Assembly (NCBI GenBank): GCA_029258725.1
Contig: JAPDKE010000031.1
Location: forward strand, 1 to 64,000
From: a bacterium
Lineage (GTDB): Bacteria; Hydrothermota; UBA3072; JAPDKE01
Reading direction: 5' to 3'
DNA length: 64,000 nucleotides
Shown: positions 34,351 to 43,449 of the stretch, one piece after another
How the letters are laid out: each line of letters opens with the position of its first letter
How positions within the stretch are numbered: the first letter of the stretch is position 1
Position numbers and translations under genes: made by a program
The notes under the pieces: generated by a model
What the model was told of the DNA's origin: nothing
Database searches by the model: none
Seen by the model: the letters and a program-made list of their open reading frames with translations, nothing else

Positions 34351-34533
34351 TTACGCCCTCACACACCCCTTTATCGCCCTTCTTCTCTGTCGCATGAGGA
34401 CCTGGTCCTTGAAGGAGAGTTCCCCTTCAGGCTTCCGGAGGGGAAGGGTGTATCTTGCAGTATCACAATCCTTCCTGAAGGGGCAGTCCTCACATCTTAT
34501 TTCTCTCCATGCATACATGCAAATCCTTTCCAT
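34351..34533 (-). CDS. 60-residue cysteine-rich protein
   Basis: MERICMYAWREIRCEDCPFR start. A CEDCPFRKDC motif (Cys14, 17, 23) plus Cys5 could bind zinc or an Fe-S cluster. A strong ribosome site (AGAGGAGGTG, 5 bases before the ATG) and TATTATAA upstream support a real gene. The Cys spacing recalls the zinc knuckle of some transposases, but nothing else supports that. Function unknown. Confidence 0.55.
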   Translation of the reverse strand: MERICMYAWREIRCEDCPFRKDCDTARYTLPLRKPEGELSFKDQVLMRQRRRAIKGCVRA

Positions 34534-34776
34534 TCTGCACCTCCTCTTATAATAATACGAAAAAATTTCAAAAAGACAAACGATGTGTTTTCAATTTTCT
34601 TCCTTAAAATGCATGGCATCGAACCTCTTCGGCCAAACTCCATCGTAGAGTTTGCATATTTTTTTAAACCCCTGTGCTCAATCCCTTTCCTAAAGGCACG
34701 GACAACCCCTCTTCACATCAGCCATGTGCACCTCTTCAGGATTTACCCATTTGTAACAACAAGGAAAATTGCAGGA
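34534..34776. other. Gene-poor region before feoA
   Basis: No supported gene. AT-rich at its left end (promoter region of the Cys-rich gene, minus strand). I see no hairpin or repeat of note in the remainder. Confidence 0.3.
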
Positions 34777-34804
34777 TTGACTTTCTCTTATTTTTATGTA
34801 AATT
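34777..34804 (+). promoter_or_regulatory. feoA-rlmH promoter, near-leaderless
   Basis: TTGACT (34777-34782), 16-base spacer, TAAATT (34799-34804). The ATG at 34805 touches the -10 box, so the ATG at 34814, nine bases after it, is the likely start. Confidence 0.55.
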
Positions 34805-34813
34805 ATGTATGCC

Positions 34814-35032
34814 ATGAGACCTCTTTCCATGGTTCCTCCTGGAACCGAGGTTGTGATTGTTGAAATAAGGGGAGGATGGAGGAGTGCAAAAAGGCTCCAG
34901 GATATGGGGCTCCTTCCCGGAGTGAGATTGAGGGTGATAAACAATATGGGAAGGGCTCCTATTCTGATTGAATTAAACAACTCAAAACTCGCCATTGGCA
35001 GGGGGCTTGCGCAAAAGGTAATTGTCAGATGA
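34814..35032 (+). CDS. feoA: FeoA domain protein
   Basis: 72 residues from ATG 34814 (an ATG at 34805 abuts the -10 box). SH3-like FeoA fold: LSMVPPGTEVVIVEIRGG, KRLQDMGLLPGVRLRVI and AIGRGLAQKVIV. FeoA assists the FeoB ferrous iron transporter or acts as a metal-responsive accessory domain. No feoB lies next to it, so its partner must be elsewhere or its role differs. The stop overlaps the rlmH ATG (ATGA). Confidence 0.85.
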   Translation: MRPLSMVPPGTEVVIVEIRGGWRSAKRLQDMGLLPGVRLRVINNMGRAPILIELNNSKLAIGRGLAQKVIVR

Positions 35033-35430
35033 TACATCTGGTTGCGATAGGAAAGTTGAGGGAAAGATATATAAGGGAGGGTGTGGACTATTATCTCAAA
35101 CTCATAAAGAGGTGGTGTCCGGTAAAGGAATGGGAGGTTGACAGGATAGAGAATTTCCTGGTAAGGGATGGATATCATGTATTGCTGGATGAAAGGGGGA
35201 AGTTGTTTGATTCTTTATCCTTTTCACGATGGCTCCAGGAAAGACTTAAAATAGATATCTATTTTTACATAGGCGGGGCAGATGGGTTTGGCAATGAGGT
35301 AAAGAAAAAAGCAGATTTTCTTTTATCCCTCTCCCCCCTCACCTTTCCCCATGAGCTCGCACGGCTCATCCTTGCAGAGCAGATATACCGTGCCCTCTCC
35401 ATCTTAAAGGGAACTCCATATCACCGGTGA
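35029..35430 (+). CDS. rlmH: 23S rRNA (pseudouridine1915-N3)-methyltransferase RlmH
   Basis: 133 residues, slightly short of the usual ~155. SPOUT-class methyltransferase: FYIGGADGFGNEV forms the SAM knot, and the chain ends in the conserved GTPYHR. It methylates pseudouridine 1915 of helix 69. Convergent with cheR, the two coding ends overlapping by 10 bases. Confidence 0.93.
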   Translation: MIHLVAIGKLRERYIREGVDYYLKLIKRWCPVKEWEVDRIENFLVRDGYHVLLDERGKLFDSLSFSRWLQERLKIDIYFYIGGADGFGNEVKKKADFLLSLSPLTFPHELARLILAEQIYRALSILKGTPYHR

Positions 35431-36089
35431 GCAACCCGAATGTAATAGTAAACATCCCCTTCCTTTACGGGTTTGAGGTCCCCCGGAAGGTTGAGTAAAA
35501 ACTCGGTATCTCCAAGCAAAAGGATTCCTCCTGTTTTAAGAACAGAAACCACGTTCTCCACCGCCTTTTTTCTTGCATTTCCCGAAAAATACATGAGGAC
35601 ATTCCTGAGCATTATGAGGTCAAATGAGAAGTTAAAGGGAGGAGGGGAAAGCAGGTTTGAGACCATGAAAAATACCCTTTCCTTTATCTCATCCTTCACC
35701 CGGTAAAAGGCTCCCTCCTTAACAAAAAATCTCAATACCTCGTCCTTCCTCAACTCCCTCAGCGCCCTTTTTTTGTAAACCCCCCTTCTTGCAAACTCTA
35801 TCGCAGACTTACTTACGTCCGTTCCCCACACAGTTGCTCCCTCAAGTGCCATTGCAATGGAATACGCCTCCTCCCCTGTGGCACATCCACATGACCATGC
35901 GATGAGTTCCTTCTTCCCGAACCTCTCTTTCAGAAATTCAAACTGACGCCTTCCCCTCATGAACCAGGTCTCTTTTACAAGCACACTCTCCAGCATTTCT
36001 TCTTCACTTCTTCCATTAAGGGATAACCTTCTTATCTCATTAAATGTGATTCCATATTTATCCGTTATTCTTTTCTCATCCGAACTCAT
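35421..36089 (-). CDS. cheR: Chemotaxis protein methyltransferase CheR
   Basis: 222 residues. SAM-dependent methylation of receptor glutamates. ETWFMRGRRQFEFL, AWSCGCATGEEAYSIAM (SAM site), FDLIMLRNVLMYF and the C-terminal LLLGDTEFL follow the CheR pattern; the N-terminal helical domain is short. Last gene of the chemosensory/pilus operon; overlaps cheB by 14 bases. Confidence 0.92.
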   Translation of the reverse strand: MSSDEKRITDKYGITFNEIRRLSLNGRSEEEMLESVLVKETWFMRGRRQFEFLKERFGKKELIAWSCGCATGEEAYSIAMALEGATVWGTDVSKSAIEFARRGVYKKRALRELRKDEVLRFFVKEGAFYRVKDEIKERVFFMVSNLLSPPPFNFSFDLIMLRNVLMYFSGNARKKAVENVVSVLKTGGILLLGDTEFLLNLPGDLKPVKEGDVYYYIRVAHR

Positions 36090-37032
36090 TTATCGCCTCC
36101 ACTATCTCAAAAAGTGATGAAGTCCTGTTAACTGCCCCTTTTTCAAGAGCAGCCCTCGATATTCCATAAACCGCACATTCTTCTTCTCTCAACGCATACG
36201 TCCTCCCTCCCGAAAGCCTTATTTTCAGTAACCCCTCTGCTCCATCCTCTCCCATTCCGGAAAGCAAAATCCCACACGCCCCCTCTCCATACTCCTCCGC
36301 AAGGGAGGAGAAAAACCTGTCAATGGATGGAGCTCCCTCCACACCCGGTGGAAGCCTTATTTTTCTACCTTCCACAACCATATCTCTTCCCGGAACAGCA
36401 ATGGTGACTCCTTTCTCCACTTCCATCCCCTCTGATGCAAGTCTCACAGGAATACTGGAGGAACTCCTGAGCCAGGTAACAAATCCCTCCTCAAATCCCT
36501 CTGAAAGATGCTGAACAACAAGAACCGGAACAGGATAATCAGAGGGGAGGGTTTCAATTATTTTACGAACGAGAACAGGTCCTCCTGTGGATGAGCCAAT
36601 ACCAATAACCTTTACCACTTTTTTATTCTTTCTGCGTTTAACCTCCACCTTTGAAATGATTCTTAATTTAAGAGGAAGTTCCTTCGCAAGTTTATCCCAC
36701 GACCCCCTCGGCTTTTTCACTATATCAACTGCACCCCTTGAGAGTGCCTCAAATGAGGTGTAATACTCATCCTCATCAACCGCAACCGTAAGAACGAGAA
36801 TGGGGGTGGGGCTTTCCTCCATTATCCTCTTTATTGCCTCAAGCCCATCCATAACCGGCATTCTCAAATCCATAATCACCACATCGGGTTTCTTTTCCAG
36901 ACAGAGTCTCACTCCATCCAGTCCATTCTCTGCCTCTCCAACAACCTCAAATCCTCCTGCATCATGGAGGATGCGTTTAACAATTTCCCTTACAACCTTT
37001 GAATCGTCAACTATCAGTACCCTTATACTCAT
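36076..37032 (-). CDS. cheB: Receptor methylesterase/deamidase response regulator CheB
   Basis: 318 residues. Receiver domain (~1-120) with VLIVDDSKVVRE, phospho-acceptor in VVIMDLRMPVMDG and VKKPRG, then the esterase domain with Ser in IGIGSSTGGP, His in VVQHLSEGF and Asp in LLSGMGEDGAEG. It removes methyl groups from receptors and is activated by CheA phosphorylation. Overlaps cheA by 26 bases. Confidence 0.95.
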   Translation of the reverse strand: MSIRVLIVDDSKVVREIVKRILHDAGGFEVVGEAENGLDGVRLCLEKKPDVVIMDLRMPVMDGLEAIKRIMEESPTPILVLTVAVDEDEYYTSFEALSRGAVDIVKKPRGSWDKLAKELPLKLRIISKVEVKRRKNKKVVKVIGIGSSTGGPVLVRKIIETLPSDYPVPVLVVQHLSEGFEEGFVTWLRSSSSIPVRLASEGMEVEKGVTIAVPGRDMVVEGRKIRLPPGVEGAPSIDRFFSSLAEEYGEGACGILLSGMGEDGAEGLLKIRLSGGRTYALREEECAVYGISRAALEKGAVNRTSSLFEIVEAINEFG

Positions 37033-38401
37033 CCTTCAACAGGTTCACCAGGTCAATTACCGGAACTATCCTTTCACTCTCAAGAAAGGTATATCCAAGA
37101 TAAAAGGATGGGAGTCCCTCTTTCTTCCGCAGAACCACTTCCTCTTTCCCCTCTATTCTTTCCACCCCGAAGGCATAGAGAAGGGAAGAGTGTATGAGAA
37201 CATGTCTTCCCGTTTTCCTCCCGGAGAAAAGTTCCCCAAGGTCCACAACCTGAATGTTTCTTCCATTCCACCCTATCCACTCCTTTCCCTCAAACTCCAT
37301 CGTCTTTTCCTTTGGAACCACCCTGAGAATTGATGCGGCAGGAACCCCAACGGTGTAGTCTCCAGCACCAACAAGAAGAATATGCATGGTGGAGATAAGC
37401 GGAGGAAGAGAAAGAATAATCCTGCTTCCCTTTCCCTTCTCTGTTTCAACCCTGACCTCTCCACCGCATCCCTCAATAACCCTTTTTACCACATCCATCC
37501 CAACTCCCCTTCCTGAAACCTCATCAACCTCCTTCCGGGTGGAAAATCCGGTATAAAAAAGGAAGGAAAAAAGCATATTTCTTCCTATTTCCTCACCTTC
37601 TCTCAGAAGCCCCTCTTCCACTGCCCTTTTTTTCAGCTCCTCCTCATCTATCCCCCTCCCATCATCCTCAACCACAACCTCTATTTTCTCTCCCTTTCTT
37701 TTTGCCCTTATGCTCACCAGCCCCTCCTCCGGCTTTCCCATCCTTTCTCTTTCCTCGGATGGCTCTATACCGTGGTCCACTGCATTTCTCAAAAGGTGGG
37801 TTAATGGTTCTCCAAGGTTTTCAATAATCCTTCTGTCAAGTTTCACATCCCCTGCATCAACCTCAAACCTGACCTTTTTCCCTTTCCTCTCTGCAACATC
37901 GTGAACAAGAGACCTGAAGTTTTCCAGAAATGGCTGCAAGGGAACGAGTTGCAATCTGGAAAGTTCTATCTCCACCTCCCTGAGTCCACGAAGGATGGAT
38001 ATGGTCTCCTTCCTTCCCATCCGGTAAAGTGAGAGTGTTTCAAGATAGAGGGTATCAATCAGGGCGGATATACGGTCAAGAATCTCGGGGTCCACCCTCA
38101 CCGTTTCAAATCTCTCCTCCTCAACCTTCTCTCCCTTTATGAGTTTTATAAGTCTTATTGCCTTTCTTCTCTCCTCATCATTCCATGGGATTTTTCCCTT
38201 CTTTATTTTTATAAGTTCGTCCTCAAGCCTGTGAGCCTTTTCCCCGATATCATCAAGTCCAACCATCCTGGAAGAACCCTTAAGAGTATGAGCCTCCCTT
38301 ATGAGTTCATCCCATGGAGGTTCCGGGAGCAAAATGAGCCTCTCAAGACGCTCTATCCTTTCTTTTGCCTCTTCCATAAAGATTTTTACAAACTCATCCA
38401 T
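37007..38401 (-). CDS. cheA: Chemotaxis histidine kinase CheA
   Basis: 464 residues, short for CheA. N-terminal HPt with the phospho-His in REAHTLKGSSRMVG (~residue 37), no recognisable P2 docking domain, a P3 helical pair, the ATPase with LLRNAVDHGIE, VVEDDGRGID and RGVGMDVVKR, then a CheW-like P5 domain to the end. It phosphorylates CheB and the receiver fused to the PilB ATPase (inferred). Overlaps the MCP gene by 8 bases. Confidence 0.93.
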   Translation of the reverse strand: MDEFVKIFMEEAKERIERLERLILLPEPPWDELIREAHTLKGSSRMVGLDDIGEKAHRLEDELIKIKKGKIPWNDEERRKAIRLIKLIKGEKVEEERFETVRVDPEILDRISALIDTLYLETLSLYRMGRKETISILRGLREVEIELSRLQLVPLQPFLENFRSLVHDVAERKGKKVRFEVDAGDVKLDRRIIENLGEPLTHLLRNAVDHGIEPSEERERMGKPEEGLVSIRAKRKGEKIEVVVEDDGRGIDEEELKKRAVEEGLLREGEEIGRNMLFSFLFYTGFSTRKEVDEVSGRGVGMDVVKRVIEGCGGEVRVETEKGKGSRIILSLPPLISTMHILLVGAGDYTVGVPAASILRVVPKEKTMEFEGKEWIGWNGRNIQVVDLGELFSGRKTGRHVLIHSSLLYAFGVERIEGKEEVVLRKKEGLPSFYLGYTFLESERIVPVIDLVNLLKDEYKGTDS

Positions 38402-39953
38402 TTTCCAGAGAAAATTCTCTTATTTTCTCTCTGAGTTTTTCACCAACATCCACCAGGGATTCTGTTGCAGTATGGAGTTCCTTTATGGTCTGTTCAATCC
38501 GCTGAAGGCTTCCTGCAACGTCCTTGACAGCAAGTGCAACCTGTTCGGTGGCATTTCGCTGCTGTCCGGTGGAGAAAGATATTTTCACAAAGGCATCCAT
38601 TATCTCCTTCATTTCCTGAACGATGTTTTTGAGACTCTCCCGTGCATTTTCCACCTTCTTTCTTCCCTCCTCAATCATTCCTGCCCCCTCCTCTCCGGCT
38701 TTTGCAAGGGGTTCCATTGCATACATTACCTCCTGGATAACCCTCTCTATCTCCCTCAGAGAAGTCTTTGATTCCTCTGCAAGCCTCCTCACCTCATCCG
38801 CAACCACAGAAAACCTCTTTCCGTATTCCCCTGCTGCAACTGCCTCTATCGCTGCGTTTATTGATAGAATATGCGTCTCCTCAACTATCTCCTTCACCAT
38901 TTCAATCACATTTTCTATCTTGCTTATCCGCCCACCCAGATTCTCTATTCCCTTGCTCATCTCCTCCATCTTCCCTATTATCTTCCCCATATCCTCAACC
39001 ATTCCCCTCAGGCTCTTTTCCTCATTCTCAACCTTTATCGTGTGGTCCTCAACCTTTCCTGCCATGTTTTCTGCAAGGGATGCAACCTCTCTTGCAGACT
39101 GTGCAAGCTCCTCCGCAGCAGCGGATATTTCACTCACCCCTGCGGATTGCTGGGTTACGCTCTCTGCCTGAACGCGGACGGTTGAAGATAATTGTGTAAC
39201 TGCAGAGGCGAGTTTAAGTCCCGATGTTTTTACCTCTTCCATAAGGGAGGATAGAGAGGATATCATATGATTGAACTCCATGGAAAGCATACCGAGTTCA
39301 TCAAAGGATGTGGGGGCGATGGAAAAAGAAAGGTCTCCCTTTGATACACGTTCAAAACCGCTTCTGAGAGATTCAACCGTTTTCTTCACATTGCTCACAA
39401 CAAGATATGCATAGATTATAACGCATATAAAAATTATTCCGCTCAAACCTGAAAAGGAAAAAATATCACGTTCAATGGTATGCATTTCCTTTGCAAGTAT
39501 GTGGTGCTCTTTTATCATCCCTATTGTAAGAACGTGAAAGAGAATAAAGGAGGAAAGGATGAGAGTCAAAAACCATAAAAGAACCTTTGTATGGTAAGGG
39601 AATTTTGTGAGCTCTTCTTCTATTTTTATTCTTCCACACAGATAATTCTCACAGGATGCAGCAGCAATTCCTGAACCCAGAATCCCCCAGCCGATGAGCC
39701 AGAAGAAATGGGCAGGGGACCACGGGAGATAGAGAAATGCGGATATAACATATCCCATGAGCAAGGAAAAGTATCTGTACTTTATGTAAAAGAGGCTGTT
39801 TTTCGAGTAAACAAGGTACAGAACAAGGTAAAGGATGGTGAAAGATGCAAAAAGAAGGTAAACCGGAGGGTATTTTCCCTGCATGAGGAGGGAAAGACTA
39901 AAGTGCCCGAGGAGAATGAAGGGGATGGACAGGAAAAATGCACGGTTTACCAT
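38394..39953 (-). CDS. Methyl-accepting chemotaxis protein
   Basis: 519 residues. The first ~180 residues contain several hydrophobic segments (about 10-28, 32-48, 62-80, 84-103, 124-146, 168-190), so the sensor is membrane-embedded and not a large periplasmic domain. HAMP-like linker follows (~190-245), then the signalling hairpin whose tip is VETHILSINAAIEAVAAGEYG, with VVADEVRRLAEESKTSLREI. It would gate CheA through CheW. Overlaps the neighbouring genes on both sides. Confidence 0.92.
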   Translation of the reverse strand: MVNRAFFLSIPFILLGHFSLSLLMQGKYPPVYLLFASFTILYLVLYLVYSKNSLFYIKYRYFSLLMGYVISAFLYLPWSPAHFFWLIGWGILGSGIAAASCENYLCGRIKIEEELTKFPYHTKVLLWFLTLILSSFILFHVLTIGMIKEHHILAKEMHTIERDIFSFSGLSGIIFICVIIYAYLVVSNVKKTVESLRSGFERVSKGDLSFSIAPTSFDELGMLSMEFNHMISSLSSLMEEVKTSGLKLASAVTQLSSTVRVQAESVTQQSAGVSEISAAAEELAQSAREVASLAENMAGKVEDHTIKVENEEKSLRGMVEDMGKIIGKMEEMSKGIENLGGRISKIENVIEMVKEIVEETHILSINAAIEAVAAGEYGKRFSVVADEVRRLAEESKTSLREIERVIQEVMYAMEPLAKAGEEGAGMIEEGRKKVENARESLKNIVQEMKEIMDAFVKISFSTGQQRNATEQVALAVKDVAGSLQRIEQTIKELHTATESLVDVGEKLREKIREFSLENG

Positions 39954-40312
39954 TTTATCCTCCTTTTTATCTTTTCAATATCCAGAATCACGGTATCCCC
40001 GAGCGTTCCGGATGCAAGTTCCGAGCCTGAAAGGGGGGTGGGTTCTCCCTTCTTTATTCCCAGAACCTCATCCACAAGTAATCCTCTTTTCTCTTTTAAA
40101 ACCACCACAATTTTTCCCTCCCCCTTTTCCTCCCCCATGATGGAGGAAAGACTGTAAACAGGAACAGGTGAACCTCTCAGGAGCATCACCCCTTCAAACC
40201 CTGGAGGTGATAGAGGAATTGGAGTGAGGGTCTTTTTTTTCACCACCTCCTCAACATCCTCAAGCCTGAGTGCAACATCTCTATTCCCCACCCTTACATA
40301 AAGAAACATCAT
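39947..40312 (-). CDS. cheW: CheW-like coupling protein
   Basis: 121 residues with an SH3-like CheW pattern: FLYVRVGNRDVALRLEDVEEV, PGFEGVMLLRGSPVPVYSLS and VVVLKEKRGLLVDEVLGI. It is shorter than typical CheW (~150-160). It links MCPs to CheA. Overlaps the pilus ATPase gene by 4 bases and the MCP gene by 7. Confidence 0.85.
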   Translation of the reverse strand: MMFLYVRVGNRDVALRLEDVEEVVKKKTLTPIPLSPPGFEGVMLLRGSPVPVYSLSSIMGEEKGEGKIVVVLKEKRGLLVDEVLGIKKGEPTPLSGSELASGTLGDTVILDIEKIKRRIKW

Positions 40313-42396
40313 CTCCTCCCGGAGAGGAGTGCCTTAACTCTTGCAACCAGTTTTTCAGGATGAAATGGTTTCGGGAGATAGTCATCCGCCCCGAGTTCAA
40401 ATCCCTTCAATTCATCCTCAAGGGTGTTTTTGCTCGTGAGCATGAGAACAAGGGTATCCTTTGTTTCAGGGTAGTTCCTTATCTGCTGCAAAACCTCAAA
40501 ACCATCCATCTCAGGCATCATAACGTCAAGAATTACAAGATCGGGTCTTTCGGATATGACCTTTTCAAATCCTTCTTTTCCATTTTGTGCCTCAAGAACC
40601 TCAAATTCATCAGAAAGAAGGCTCTTCACTATCTTTCTCAGGGTGGGGCTGTCGTCTATCACCATGACTTTTTTCCTTGTCTCCACAAAGCCAGTCTCTT
40701 TAACGACCTCTGTCTCCTCTATTTTCACCCCTCTTATTTCCACAACCCGTGCTGCCTCATCAAAAGTTGTTATCCCCATGAGAACCTTCTTTACCGCATT
40801 TACGGACATACTCTGGAATCCCTCTTCTTTCAGAACCTCTTTTATCCTCCCTGCCCCTCCTCCCTCTGCTATTACGGGACGAAGCGCATCAGAAATCCTT
40901 ATCACCTCCTCCACAGCTGTCCTTCCCTTGTATCCAGAGCCATTGCACTTATCACATCCTCTTGCCACCCTTACTTTTACAGGCTCCGATGCAATCAATC
41001 CCCACCTTTCCTCAAGCTCCTCGGGAGTGAGAACCACTTCCTCGGCACAGTATGGACATATCTTCCTTACAAGCCTCTGTGCAATAACACCCCTGAGAAC
41101 CTCGGATACCATCTCCGGATTTGAACCCAGGGAGTAAAATCTCTGGAAAGCGGAGACCGCATCGTTTGTGTGAAGGGTGGAAAGAACAAGATGTCCTGTA
41201 AGGGCAGCATTCAGGGCAATTTCTGTTGTTTCTTTATCCCTTATTTCTCCAACCAGAATAACATCCGGGTCCTGACGAAGAATGGAACGAAGCACACTTG
41301 CAAATGTCAATCCCTGTTCATTCTTTACCTCAACCTGGGTTATCCCTTCTATTTTGTACTCAACAGGGTCTTCCACGGTTATTATGTTCGTCTCACCGGT
41401 TTTTATGCGGTTAAGTATTGCATAGAGGGTCGTCGTTTTTCCACTTCCTGTGGGACCTGTTGCGAGAATCATTCCATATCGGGATGAGAGCATTTCTTTT
41501 ATGAGCCTCAGGCTCTCAGGAAGGAATCCCAGATCTTCAAGACCAAGTCCCACCCTTGAATAATCAAGGATTCTCAAAACCACCTTTTCGCCGTAAATAG
41601 AAGGCAGAGCAGATATTCTCAGGTATATCTCCCTGTTCTCAAAAAGAATGGTTGCCTCACCATCCTGTGGTTTTCTTCTTTCTGCGAGTTTCATCTTTCC
41701 CATTATTTTTATCCTTGAAACAATACTCGGATGAATTTTTTTGGGAAACTTTGCAAATTCATAGAGAACACCATCTATCCTGAATCTCACAAGGGTAAAG
41801 TTTTTAAGGGGCTCAATATGAATATCGGTTGCTTCCTTCTTTATTCCCTCAAGTAAAATAAAATTCACAAGCCTGATTATCGGGGGTTCCCTTGCAAGTC
41901 TCTGGAGGTCAAGGACCGTCTGTTCTTCTGTGCGATATTCAACCACCTGGAGATTTTCGAGCGCTTCCTCAAACGATATCTCCACCACCTCTTCCTTTGG
42001 TCTCTTCTCCTCAAGAACCCTCTTTATTTCCCTTTCAGGGACAAGAACTATCTCAACATGGCTTTCTGTAATGAATTCAACGTCCTTGAAAGTTTCAATA
42101 TCAAAGGGATTTGCCGTTGCAAGGTAAGCTTTATTTGCCTCTCTTTTTAATGGAACAACCTTCCTCTTTTTCCAGAATGCGTAGGGAAGCAGATTGAAAA
42201 ATTCATCGTCCACCCTGTCTATTTTTTCCAGGAATTTATACCCATAAAGTTCTGCATATTTTGAAAGAAATACCTCATCCGGGACCAGTTTTCTTTTGAA
42301 AATTTCCCTGTCAGGATTTGCATCCTTCATCTCCTGAAGGATGGAAGGAGCAAGAACACCCTCTTCTATGAGTTTTAGTGTAACCCTGTCTCTCAT
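40309..42396 (-). CDS. Type IV pilus/T2SS ATPase (PilB/GspE) fused to a receiver domain
   Basis: 695 residues. MshEN/T2SSE N-terminal domain (~1-150), then the secretion ATPase with Walker A GPTGSGKTTTL, Walker B ILVGEIRDKETTEIALNAALTGH, and a four-Cys zinc site (CPYC ... CDKC). Residues ~570-695 add a CheY-like receiver with VMVIDDSPTLRK, phospho-acceptor in LVILDVMMPEMDG and YLPKPFHPEK. The receiver has all key residues. A direct fusion of the pilus motor to a CheY domain inside a che operon suggests phosphorylation control of pilus extension. No separate CheY is encoded here. Confidence 0.92.
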   Translation of the reverse strand: MRDRVTLKLIEEGVLAPSILQEMKDANPDREIFKRKLVPDEVFLSKYAELYGYKFLEKIDRVDDEFFNLLPYAFWKKRKVVPLKREANKAYLATANPFDIETFKDVEFITESHVEIVLVPEREIKRVLEEKRPKEEVVEISFEEALENLQVVEYRTEEQTVLDLQRLAREPPIIRLVNFILLEGIKKEATDIHIEPLKNFTLVRFRIDGVLYEFAKFPKKIHPSIVSRIKIMGKMKLAERRKPQDGEATILFENREIYLRISALPSIYGEKVVLRILDYSRVGLGLEDLGFLPESLRLIKEMLSSRYGMILATGPTGSGKTTTLYAILNRIKTGETNIITVEDPVEYKIEGITQVEVKNEQGLTFASVLRSILRQDPDVILVGEIRDKETTEIALNAALTGHLVLSTLHTNDAVSAFQRFYSLGSNPEMVSEVLRGVIAQRLVRKICPYCAEEVVLTPEELEERWGLIASEPVKVRVARGCDKCNGSGYKGRTAVEEVIRISDALRPVIAEGGGAGRIKEVLKEEGFQSMSVNAVKKVLMGITTFDEAARVVEIRGVKIEETEVVKETGFVETRKKVMVIDDSPTLRKIVKSLLSDEFEVLEAQNGKEGFEKVISERPDLVILDVMMPEMDGFEVLQQIRNYPETKDTLVLMLTSKNTLEDELKGFELGADDYLPKPFHPEKLVARVKALLSGRR

Positions 42397-42863
42397 TGGA
42401 GATCATCCCGGATAGCTGTGGGTTGCGGTGTGCTGCTGCTCACATACCACCAGTCAATCTCATCATCCCCGTCTATATCATTCCCGTAGCGTCTGGATGC
42501 AACCGCTCCTGCAATGAAATACTCCCTTCCCTTCTCCTTTTCCCAATAGATGTAGTAGTAATACCTGTGCTCAGGGTCCATAACCAGATCCAAGTTGTTC
42601 GGGGGATATTTTATGTAAAAGGTGTCGGTGTATGGAGGATACCTCACAGAGTTATTTGTCAGGTCTTCTGTTCCGGGTCCATAATGCCCATGTTCTGCAT
42701 AAAATGCATGTTCGAGTTGATATATTAGAGTGAGGGTCCTCTTCATTTCTGCCCGGTAAACAGAAGCCCTTGCCCTTCTAAAATTTGGCACAGCAAGTGC
42801 TGCAATTATTCCCAGAACCGCAATCACGACCATGAGTTCAACAAGTGTGAATCCGCGTTTCAC
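42393..42863 (-). CDS. Type IV pilin-like prepilin
   Basis: 156 residues. Prepilin leader MKRGFTLVELMVVIAVLGI with Gly-Phe cleavage site and Glu5, a hydrophobic helix, then a globular part with Tyr-rich YYYYIYWEKEKGREYFIAG. Substrate of the prepilin peptidase and likely pilus subunit or minor pilin. It overlaps the motor ATPase gene by 4 bases and the zinc-ribbon gene by 4. Confidence 0.9.
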   Translation of the reverse strand: MKRGFTLVELMVVIAVLGIIAALAVPNFRRARASVYRAEMKRTLTLIYQLEHAFYAEHGHYGPGTEDLTNNSVRYPPYTDTFYIKYPPNNLDLVMDPEHRYYYYIYWEKEKGREYFIAGAVASRRYGNDIDGDDEIDWWYVSSSTPQPTAIRDDLQ

Positions 42864-43336
42864 TTTTCAGCCTCCTCATCCTCAAATAGTGGACCATAAA
42901 AGGTTATTTTCATTCCTGTTTCATCCTCTATTACATAACCGTATTCGGGATGTCTGTAATAGACAACCCCCTCTGGAAGATCAAGGAGAGACGCCGCCTC
43001 AGGGAAGCTCCCCTTAGCCTGGTAATACCTCCTCACCATTATATCCGCCCTTATTGCAGGGGGAAGGAGAGAATCCCTGAGGACGGCGCTCTCTTCGGGG
43101 GGAGAAGGCTTCCGGGAGAGAATTCCATAGACTTCAAAACCTATTATGGGAAGTGTTATAAGCAAAAATACCCCCAGAAAATTTCTTCCTCCTTTTCTTT
43201 CCGGTTTTTCCAGCATCTCTTCCTCAAGGGGTATCCTGAGTGCACATATCTTGCAGTAAAACTTTCCATCCTTCTCCAGAAAAAGGTCTTCTTCCTCCAT
43301 CAACCTTCCGCATCCAGAACACTTATACATGGCCAT
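42860..43336 (-). CDS. Membrane protein with N-terminal zinc ribbon, pilus operon
   Basis: 158 residues from ATG 43336 (GGGGAGGT upstream; the longer frame from 43402 has no site). Zinc ribbon CSGCGRLMEEEDLFLEKDG with CKIC, then one membrane helix (FLGVFLLITLPIIGFEVYGIL) and a C-terminal periplasmic part related to the pilin head (RRYYQAKGSFPEAASLLDL, YRHPEYGYVIED). It may be a pilus assembly accessory. First gene of the operon. Confidence 0.65.
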   Translation of the reverse strand: MAMYKCSGCGRLMEEEDLFLEKDGKFYCKICALRIPLEEEMLEKPERKGGRNFLGVFLLITLPIIGFEVYGILSRKPSPPEESAVLRDSLLPPAIRADIMVRRYYQAKGSFPEAASLLDLPEGVVYYRHPEYGYVIEDETGMKITFYGPLFEDEEAEK

Positions 43337-43449
43337 TTTTATACCTCCCCTTTTGTAAACTTTATACAAAAACTGTTCCCCTTTTTTGACATTGACATTC
43401 ATGGGGATAAAAAAAGATGGTGTAAAATTTTATTTACGCGGGTAAAAAT

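Noticed and set aside
34351-34533. Transposase fragment from CxxCx5C spacing
   Set aside because: No DDE or HUH motif, no inverted repeats, and a strong own ribosome site.
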